In this document: positions 56,864 through 64,000 of the stretch, one piece after another
How positions within the stretch are numbered: the first letter of the stretch is position 1
Layout of the letters: each line of letters opens with the position of its first letter
Assembly (NCBI GenBank): GCA_036362985.1
Contig: JAYGXS010000005.1
Location: 6,384,775 to 6,448,774 of the forward strand
DNA: 64,000 bases
From: Ligula intestinalis
Lineage: Eukaryota > Platyhelminthes > Cestoda > Diphyllobothriidea > Diphyllobothriidae
Reading direction: 5' to 3'
Translations under genes and position numbers: made by a program
The notes under the pieces: generated by a model
Told to the model about the DNA's origin: nothing
Database searches by the model: none
The model's input: only the letters and a program-made list of their open reading frames with translations

Positions 56864-57329
56864 GGGTTCTCCATAAATAGGTCTCAACTGGTACCTTTAT
56901 TAGATGTGTATTTCAGCTTCTCTATTGGGTGTCTTCAATGGAAATGTCCAATGTCAGAACACCATGGATTAAAAAAATAGACAGTGTTTCAGAAAAATGA
57001 ATTTAACATACAAAACACGACATTTCCCCCGTCGTCTTCGACGATGGTCAGCGGTGAGCTCCAACACGCTGCAACAAACGCTGAAGAAAGCCGTAGCAAA
57101 CACTGAGGCGAGCTGAGCAAGCGACACGAAGGCTACAGCAAGCTGAAGCATCACAGCGAACTACCGCAGATGAAGCAAGAGTGAAAGCAGACTCGCGGAG
57201 AAGCTGGCCACTCGCTCACCGCCCCCACTCCGTTCCAGTGTAAAGATGGTCAAAAAACCGGGTATGAGTGTGTATACCGGTGGCTGGCGCGATGGTCACT
57301 CGACACGTGCACAATTAAATCTGCACATC

Positions 57330-57680
57330 TCGATAGATAGGCTCCTACGCGTGCGGGAGCGCCATAAAGGCCACATTCAGAAGGAGCCATTGCAGTCTGA
57401 TTCTCCCTCCTCCAGGTCCCCACATACGCACACACACAAACACGCGCATTCAAGAGGAGCAGCAACGTAGGAGAACCGAGTTATCCCGTTACTTGGCAAA
57501 CCCTCCAAGCCACGTATTTGAGCGCGCAATGACAGATTCAAGTGCATCAGACTGATTATAGTGAAGAAGGAAGCGCGCTGAGGGTCAACCTCACGCTCTC
57601 CCCCAACGTTCAGTGACCACCTAGCTGATCGGTCATCTGAGGTGGGCCCTGAAACCCAGCGGGAGCGTGAACGCATGCAC
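57330..57680 (+). repeat. Repeat H, copy 2
   Basis: AAGGCCACATTCAGAAGGAG, CCATTGCAGTCTGATTCTC, CCGAGTTATCCCGTTACTTGG, GCGCGCTGAGGGTCAACC and CACCTAGCTGATCGGTC match copy 1 in order. It includes a short CACACA-rich patch at 57420-57445. Confidence 0.55.
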
Positions 57681-57939
57681 CGACAGGGAATCAGAACCGA
57701 AAGAAATTGCCAGCGCCTACCAGGCCGCAGGGATCGGGGTTTGCTGAAGTCTAGCATTGCATACGCATACAGACGTTGAACGTCAGAAGGGTGAGAGCAG
57801 CCCTACACGTACACGCACACTGAGCCGGTTTACCTCCAAAGACAGTTTCTTGTCAGACCCTAGATGCAACTTAAACCCTTTTTGTAAATATTAGGGAGCT
57901 TTTTTAATGGAGTAGTATCGGCATTGGCTTTAACTGTCT

Positions 57940-58640
57940 ACTCGGAAGAAGAAAACTGGATGATTGAAACAAAAACTTTCATACGTCTGACATTTCGAGA
58001 TCGATCGCGGTATCATCATCAGAGGCATCAGATACGGGTAAAACCTGCATAGGAATTTGCAGTATTTGTGGGATACATGAGCAACCGCAAACATGCAACG
58101 ACAGCTAACGGTAATTTTTTTCTTGCGCGTTGATAGTTTGTCGACTGGCCCGCGGGCCCTGACTTGCTGAATTTTCATCATGCGTGGCAGAGTCAGGCGT
58201 GATAATTGCTCAGCCATATGGCTCTCCGTGGTTGGCTTTAGACGCCGCGGTGGCGTGCGTGTTCCCCAAGTGGTGACTAGCTTTGGCCAAATTGAGTCTC
58301 ACCACTGAATATGGATTGGGCAAATCGTTGCACTTGTGTATAGATGAGGAGCTCGTTAACTGTGACTCAAGTAATTCTCGGCTCATTCGATTGTTAACTC
58401 TTGCGAAAATTTCGTCTTCATCAAACTTGAATGTGTGGTCGGGTCTCGTCAAATGAGCCACACCTCGAGAATTGACATCATTGCGCCCCACTGCTGTCGC
58501 GTGTTCGGCGATTCATGTCTTGAAAAGTCTGCCATTTTCTCCACCATAGATGCTTTGTCCGCAACTGCAGCCTATCCTGTAGACGACTCCAGATGTTTCC
58601 TGCTACGGCAGTAGGTCTCTCGGTTTTATTAGCTGACGCC
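57940..58640 (-). mobile_element. PLE family 2 relic on minus strand
   Basis: Minus-strand text: SSGVVYRIGCSCGQSIYGGE-like start (VGE changed to GGE), a stop, then 58210-58491: GRNDVNSRGVAHLTRPDHTF, KFDEDEIFARVNNRMSREL, LESQLTSSSSIHKCNDLPN, YSVVRLNLAKASHHLGN. The 3' untranslated part follows, and the hammerhead-like end is at 57985-58026. No reverse transcriptase. Confidence 0.8.
57985..58026 (-). ncRNA. Hammerhead-ribozyme-like motif at a PLE family 2 end
   Basis: Minus strand: GCCT (stem I, 58026-58023), CTGATGA (58022-58016), T, a hairpin region containing ACCGCGATCGAT, then CGAAA, TGTC (cleavage triplet GTC) and AGAC. Stem I pairs 3 of 4. Core boxes and the GTC triplet are intact. Stem III has at most one pair and no loop. 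Confidence 0.48.
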
Positions 58641-59139
58641 CTCTGGTTGCCTGCAGGCTCTGTACTGTTCCAACCGCAAGTGGTGCAAGAAGGCGGCCGA
58701 CGGCCAACGTACGGGGTCGCTCGCCAAATTATGGGGTCTGTGCGGTTTTTTTCGCCATCTCTCTTGTTTCAGGCGAATAAAATTGTTGTCTCAACGATCT
58801 GGTCGTCTTCTCTAGGATTTGCATGTATGCTTGTAGTGACAACTATTTACCTACCCCTATCCTGGAACGGATCCCACTGCAGCTTCCATTAACTTGCAGA
58901 TTTTGGGGCTGGATGTGTAATAGCAGATCACCGCTCCATGTTTTAACAGGGGGCTGTTGTCTCTACCTTTTTCACCTTGAGTGACGTTTAAAAACCACAG
59001 CTTACCATAGGCGACACTGAATACAGAAGTCTGGATGACGCAGAACACCTTTAAAAGGCTAAGACACCATACCGTAAGCAAATTTTCCTGAGAAAAGCAT
59101 TTTGTTAAATGCAACAACCTTATTCAATGCCCATTAGTA

Positions 59140-59790
59140 AAAGAAAACGGTCGGAATGCTTATTATCGTGCAGTCGATTCTGAAGCCACTTTAATCAGGA
59201 TAGGATGCCGGCATTGTAACGAGCTTCTTTTTGTCTGCCAACAAAACGCATTAGCTGCAAAAAGTGGCTAATTAATTAGCATGAATTTAATCATTAATTT
59301 TGACTGCCTTTGTAAATATACATATATTTTATGGTAAACATACACAACAAAATTATTTCCTGTACTCGTTTTACAGCCAGTTACGACTTCTTTAAATTTT
59401 ATACTCAACGAAAGAGTATATTTTGGTCTTAAAAAAGTTTCTAGATTGCCGAATAATTTTGAAACCTGCTGTCTGCCAAACTTGAATTTAAGGCTTAAAA
59501 TCTGCGCGCTGTATAAACCCTACGGCCTACGGTTCGACGACGAAGTTACATAGTTTTCCTGAACTATTGCAACAGAAAATGCTGTATACATTATAGGCCC
59601 CATTAATAAATTGATGAGTGTAATATATAATTAATGAACAGCTCACAATCGTACAAAGGCTCATAATTGAAAAATTTCTTTGAAACCAAAAGATATCCTT
59701 CCTTTAAGTAAAGGAGGCGTAATTTTCTACCAAACATGTACAGAAAATAATTTTTTATCTATGTTTTCCATAAGTATGATTAAAGCCAAC
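59140..59790 (+). repeat. Foldback-type element F, most complete copy
   Basis: Arm 1 at about 59330-59445 (ATTTTATGGTAAACATACAC, CTGTACTCGTTT, ACGACTTCTTTAAATTT, GAAAGAGTATATTTTGG) returns inverted at about 59680-59790 (AAAAGATATCCTTCC, TTTAAGTAAAGGAGGCG, AATTTTCTACCAAACATG, ATCTATGTTTTCCATA). The centre is about 230 bp (TTATAGGCCCCATTAATAAA). It could fold into a long hairpin. No coding frame. Confidence 0.65.
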
Positions 59791-59834
59791 GCTGGGGCTT
59801 ATACTCTGTATTCTTTCTGTGTAAATTGGAGTTT

Positions 59835-60440
59835 AAACTACTCCGAGTAAGTATATGTTTGAGACTCTGAGCACATCAGGGCTTGCCTCGGTTTCCGCTC
59901 TCTCAACTCTATCCGTCGGTCTGTGTCTGTTCTACTTGGTTTGGTCTACGTGGACTAGGGTACTGCTGCTAAAAGTACGTGCCTATGCTCAAGTGCTATT
60001 TATAGTAATCACGCTTACTAATACCAGTAAAAATATACTATAGTACGGCTTTTAGAAAGTCGGCACCCAGTATGCACTTCCAATCTGCATGAGGTAAAAT
60101 AATTAGCCTATGTGTTGAATAAAGCCTGATTAAATTATAGTACAAGTTCTACCATGCATTTCTGCCTCATCGTAGTGCCGTTTTCCGACTACAGGTTTAC
60201 TACAGCATCTAGCTCTAACTAAGCATCCACAGAACGTCTTTTCATACCCCTCGACTCCAGGAGGAGGTGTGAATCTGGGTTTATGCTTTTCCGAGTACCT
60301 ATACATTTGAGGTCCGGAGCACATCAAGGCCTTTCTTGGTTTCTGCCCTCTCAACTTTATCCAACAGGCTGTGTCACCTTATCGGTTAACGAAACGCTAT
60401 TAAGTTATACCTCAAGTTTTACCATGCCTCTATGTAGGAT
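59835..60440 (+). repeat. Local direct duplication
   Basis: Two copies of a roughly 100-bp block (59840-59945 and 60285-60385) share CCGAGTA, TTTGAG, GAGCACATCA, GGTTTC, CTCTCAACT and CTGTGTC. A second block, CAAGTTCTACCATGC (60141) and CAAGTTTTACCATGC (60411), is also repeated. No gene is seen. Confidence 0.55.
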
Positions 60441-60789
60441 GGTGCCATTTGACGTTTTCAGGCGAACTTTCTGACTTGTTTCAGTGTCTAACTGTATCTT
60501 GCGGTCTTAGGGGACGTCTTTTGCCTAATGGTAGAACAATCTGCTCCATAATCAGCTAATATTGCTATATGCTATAACAGTGCCAGTAGCTAAGTAATAA
60601 ACCATGAGCACAGCAGATGGAAATATGAGCTGTGATGCTGGTAGTTTTAGTGAGAGTGATAATATAAAGAAGTGTTAGTTGATAATAGCTCAAGCTTCGC
60701 TGTGGTTCGGACACGCCACACAAACCATATCAGTGCGCGCCTAGGAGCGAAGGTCATAAAGATTACAGCTTAAAGGAGTCCTCTGAAGG

Positions 60790-61065
60790 ACGTGTTTGTT
60801 TCACCAATTGGCTCCTTCAAAACTCGTAAGTCACGCGAGTCGAAAACTGGGAACTCGTATTTACGAATACAAGCTAGCAATCCGCCGCGGAGACCCCCTA
60901 TCTCTTTTGTTTGCACACGCTCTTGACTGTGACCACCGCTTCAATTGAAAAGGCACTGAAATGGTCGCGATGTCCAAAACTTAACAGGCACGGGAATTCC
61001 TCAAAGCCTGGTACTCTAATGAGGACAGCTTGAACGGGCACGTTGACCTTGACGTTCACAACAAA
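60790..61065 (+). mobile_element. PLE family 3 relic
   Basis: Plus-strand text: LFAHALDCDHRFN, a stop, KGTEMVAMSKT, a stop, QAREFLKAWYSNEDSLNGHV, DLDVHNKAI. It parallels REFLEAMHSNEACINRHMDL at 11.9 kb. The GIY-YIG start is eroded. Confidence 0.65.
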
Positions 61066-61472
61066 GCCATCCAATCAACCTTAACAATAACCGCTCTCAA
61101 TGCATGCTTGGACATGTTGACCTTCACTTGTACGCAAAGGCCTCTTACCATCTCCCACCTCCGCCCTTCAACTACATAGTGAGTCTCCTGAGTCTCCATT
61201 CGACTCGGTTCACGCCTGCCAGTTACCACAACACGCTGCGCACCTCCCTCCCCCAAGGTCATAGGCCCTTCTGCTTGTCAGCGTCCTCAAACGCCAGTGT
61301 ACCAAAATCCCCTCTCAGCTTTCACCACACCTAATGAGGAGCATCTGCTTCCTGATTGACAATTCACAGGTAAATTTTTCTTTTCCAACGAGCCTTCCCT
61401 TTTCATCCTATAACACTGAAATGCATACCACTGCAGCTATTAAACACTCGTTACAGTTTCTGAATCACTCAC

Positions 61473-61889
61473 CGTCTGGAATGAACTTGTAGGTTCCATT
61501 AAAGCCCAATGTTTGTCCCATCAGAAGACTGGATGAGACCTCATCGAGCTCCAAGTGCGGCCCTGAGAGGAAGTCGAGAATAATCTCCCGATGGATGCTC
61601 ACTAGGCGTACGGGAACGCTGTGAAGGTCACGTCCGCAGTAGCGACCCAGGAGTCGCGAGCGTGAAAGGACGGAGTAGTAGAGTAGGGCTGAGAAGGGCG
61701 TTGTGGTCTGCTGGTCCTGGGTCTTTAGGTAGGCCATATAGGCAGCGTCCTCCATGTTGCGGGGTCGCGCGGAAGCAACGTCGATGTACACGTCCAGAAA
61801 GTCCCGTTGACAGCTAAGGTAACGCAAAAAGGAACGTCTGTACTCAGCCTGCATCTCATCAGCGACTGTGTTGGTTGGACACAGCGCAA
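61473..61889 (-). CDS. CUB-domain protein, internal exon (C-terminal part of a CUB domain)
   Basis: Minus-strand exon ending in a strong donor (CCAGACG then GTGAGTGA at 61472 downwards). The acceptor is either ctcag at 61890-61894 or cacag at 61866-61870. Both leave the same phase, so the start is uncertain by 24 bases. The open frame carries CUB hallmarks: LSCQRDFLDVYIDV (the Cys plus D-x-L-x-V-x-I strand), then LLGRYCG, then a closing FNGTYKFIPD. An insert of about 45 residues between DVYIDV and LLGRYCG is longer than usual for CUB. The exon ends with one extra base (G), which joins the first two bases of the exon at 53204 to give an Asp codon. CUB domains are extracellular beta-sandwich binding modules. 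The first half of this domain must lie in an exon beyond the window. The protein is probably secreted or a type I membrane protein; the exact family is inference. Confidence 0.82.
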
Positions 61890-61894
61890 CTGAG

Positions 61895-62190
61895 CATCAT
61901 ATTTACTGGTAGAACGGGCTACCAAAAAGCAAATGGCATATTATTCTGAGGTAACAATACATTTTGTCTATCACCTTAGATATCTTTTGTCCCTTGCCCT
62001 GTGGTTAATTTTACTGATAATAATTTTATTCAAAGTTAAGCTTACTTCAAGTTTATTATTTTAATTCTAGTTGCAGTTAAGTTAAGTAGGGTTGTCAGGC
62101 ACCAGATCAATTTGTTTATTGATCCGAGCTATCGGGCTCTTGCGGAGTCTATCTTTGGAGATAAAAGCGTCCATGAAAAACAAGCAACAG
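61895..62190. other. Start of the upstream intron of the CUB gene, no other feature
   Basis: AT-rich intronic text follows the acceptor of the 61889 exon. No further exon is seen up to the right edge. Confidence 0.45.
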
Positions 62191-62500
62191 TTATAGGAAA
62201 CATGAACCAATCAACCATCATGCAGGAGCGAGAGAGCTCATTAATCATCAGTGTCGGCTGTGCGAATATGCCTATGGAGAGCAATGTATGCCGACGCCAG
62301 ATCGATAGATCAATTGACTGAATTCTCATCCAAGGCCCATGCCTCAATCAATTCTCGGCCTGACTTGCTGCTGGCTTGGGACATTATCTTCATAGCTGCC
62401 GCCTCTTCCTACCTCCTATCATTGTTGCTTGTTTTCGTGGACATCTTGATCTCTGAATATGGACGCCTGCAAAAGCCCGAAAGCTCAGAACCATAAATAA
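62190..62500 (-). mobile_element. PLE family 2c-related fragment
   Basis: GCCATGCCTCAATCAATTCT-like text and its surroundings (CCGACGCCAGATCGAT, AAGGCCCATGCC) match 48.35-48.48 kb. Its right part carries GAAAGCTCAGAACC and AATAAATTGGTCC, the same terminal words as near 48.3 and 48.8 kb. No usable frame. Confidence 0.45.
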
Positions 62501-63049
62501 ATTGGTCCGGTGCTCGACAACCCTTCTTCTTCATTTATGCAAACACCTGGAGCGAGAACGTTTTCATTTATGCTTAAATAACTTTTATATACCAAACCAA
62601 ACTAACAAAACTTAGCAAATCTAAATAAACTAAACAATAAATCGCAATAAAATTAAAATTAAACGAATAAATTCAATAGTTAATTGAAGTCTAAACTCTA
62701 CTAAAATCATCAGACCTGTCAGACACAATTATGGCGCTATGAGTATCTTAGAGGGTTGACCAAAGGTATTGTTACCTTTTATGATAGCATACCCAAAATA
62801 GTACAGAGATTTGGGTCTCTTCTTTGAACTTCGTGCTCACTTCCTCCCCCTCGGATCATTCGCAGTATAAATTGAATGGATAATCTAATGTAGTCTATCA
62901 AAGTGGCTGAAATGATGCACAAAATGCGGTGATATGCGAGTTCTGTTAAGGTTATAAGTGCGGAAATAACAAACAAGTAATCCTGAGCTTAGACTATGCA
63001 CGCGAAGTATCGAATTGAAAAAAAAATTCTGCAAGATTTCTTTAACCAA

Positions 63050-63370
63050 TTAGCCGAAATCTAAAGGACTTATTTGAGGCGGAACATCTCGAGAGAAGTG
63101 GCAATCATGTGGGCTGAGAATGACTTGAGTCATAGTTCACGGGCACCCAGTCCATAAAAAAGTGCAACGACCTACCAAATTCATACTCGGTGGTGCGGCT
63201 CAATTTGGCCAAAATAAATCACCATTTGGGGAACGTACAGTCTAGCGCGTCGGCTTAAGCCAACCTCGGGGAACAAGAAAGTCGAGCAATCATCACTTCC
63301 AATTTCACGACGTTAGATGAAAATTCAGCAGCACGCCAGCCCTCAAGCAATTAGCACAGAAATGGGCAAT
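63050..63370 (+). mobile_element. PLE family 2 relic, C-terminal end
   Basis: Eroded plus-strand text corresponds to LLEAEHLERSGNHVG, ESWFTGTQSIKKCNDLPNS, YSVVRLNLAKINHHLGNVQ, matching the 58.2 kb copy block by block. Several shifts; no start of the domain. Confidence 0.6.
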
Positions 63371-63474
63371 TTTCCTCGTGAGGGAAGTCCTTAATTGTCA
63401 TAAGTGTGCAGTAGTAATTATTTCGTATACAAATGTCTAAATCACTGTCCACACTTAACCACTTCTGCTAATAT

Positions 63475-63800
63475 ACCTGCCGAATGATTTTGAAACGTAG
63501 GGCTGAATTCAAGTTTTACAAACTGAATGCCATGTTCATCCTCTCTAAGGAAAAGTACGTTCTTAGATTCAGTTTGAGGCAATAGACATGGATCATGCTG
63601 CATATATCAGGGGCAGCATCAATAAATTGACGGATACGATTTATTTTGAATGAACACCCCACAGTCGTAAAAAAATAAAGATTCAAATTTTTTTTTAAAA
63701 CCGAAGGAAACTCATCCTTTAAGAATAAAATTTAAAGAAAACTTAATGCGCCATCAAATAAGTATAAAAGATGATTTTTTGTGCATGCTTTCAACAATCT
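63475..63800 (+). repeat. Foldback-type element F, centre and second arm
   Basis: GCCGAATGATTTTGAAAC, GAATTCAAGTTTTACAAAC, GGGCAGCATCAATAAATTGA, GAATGAACACCCCACAGTCG, AAACCGAAGGAAACTCATCC, TTTAAGAATAAAATTT align in order with the 59.45-59.75 kb copy. Confidence 0.58.
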
Positions 63801-64000
63801 ATATTTGAATTTATATAGGCAAAATTAATGATAAAAATTCATATTATTTACGACGCCATTTTTTACAGAATCAACTTTTTAGAAGCGGTCATAAAATAGC
63901 TTATAACAGAGTCGGCATCCTAGCGTGACTGAAAATAATTGAAATTGGACTGCATGATAAACAGTATTGCAAGCCTCCTCACTTTTGGTTTGCGAGTGAA

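Noticed and set aside
1..64000. CRISPR array, operons, bacterial or phage genes, true tRNA or rRNA genes
   Set aside because: No regularly spaced short repeats, no co-directional gene packing and no complete cloverleaf were seen. Spliced exons and retroelements point to a eukaryote.

Overview
The window looks like intergenic and intronic DNA from a large, repeat-rich invertebrate genome. It has no dense operon-like coding. The only convincing host gene is split into short exons with perfect GT/AG borders and introns of 8 to 11 kb. The rest is dominated by relics of Penelope-like retroelements (PLEs) with GIY-YIG endonuclease ends, LINE reverse transcriptase relics, tRNA-type SINEs and DNA transposon remnants. 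This repeat mix fits a flatworm, most likely a diphyllobothriid tapeworm of the Spirometra/Dibothriocephalus type. That assignment is inference from repeat content and gene architecture and was not tested by a search. A 400-base N gap lies at 14744-15143.

Host gene. Three exons on the minus strand (61473-61889, 52889-53204, 41827-42128) join in compatible phase and encode consecutive CUB-domain sequence: the end of one CUB domain, a linker, then a whole second CUB domain split over two exons. The 5' part lies beyond the right edge. The 3' part lies below 41827 and was not found with confidence. A possible membrane-spanning last exon at 27115-27324 (minus) is offered at low confidence. The multi-CUB layout recalls the suppressor-of-lurcher/neto type of receptor-auxiliary protein, but the family is not proven.

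Mobile DNA, left to right. Region 1-9 kb holds PLE relics on both strands plus a copy of a roughly 400-bp repeat (family A). Region 9-14 kb is AT-rich with a PLE family 3 relic and an inverted-repeat (foldback) element. Region 15-16.8 kb has a pogo/Tc-like element and a PLE end with a well-kept hammerhead ribozyme core. Region 18-25 kb has PLE relics and two repeats that recur as direct copies. Region 26-31 kb has PLE ends, a telomere-like degenerate tract and a promoter-like segment. Region 31-32.6 kb has a second pogo-like element inside a short ORF. Region 34.5-37.1 kb holds the most complete PLE (reverse transcriptase motifs plus endonuclease) and a family 2 PLE. Region 37.6-41 kb has SINEs, a LINE relic, a second foldback copy and a minus-strand PLE. 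Region 41-53 kb is one gene intron, filled with LINE, SINE and PLE relics. Region 53-61 kb is the next intron, with PLE, family A, a solo-LTR-like segment, a foldback element and tandem repeats. From 62 kb on there are more PLE and foldback pieces.

PLE structure. About 25 PLE fragments fall into three sequence families: family 1, GYIGRT-type; family 2, YVGETGRL-type; family 3, YCGQTGK-type. Almost all keep only the endonuclease and 3' end, as expected for 5'-truncated, target-primed insertions. Families 1 and 2 each end in a sequence with the hammerhead ribozyme core (CTGATGA, then a hairpin, then GAAA). The helices around the cores can be paired by eye. All PLE copies seen are broken by stops or frameshifts.
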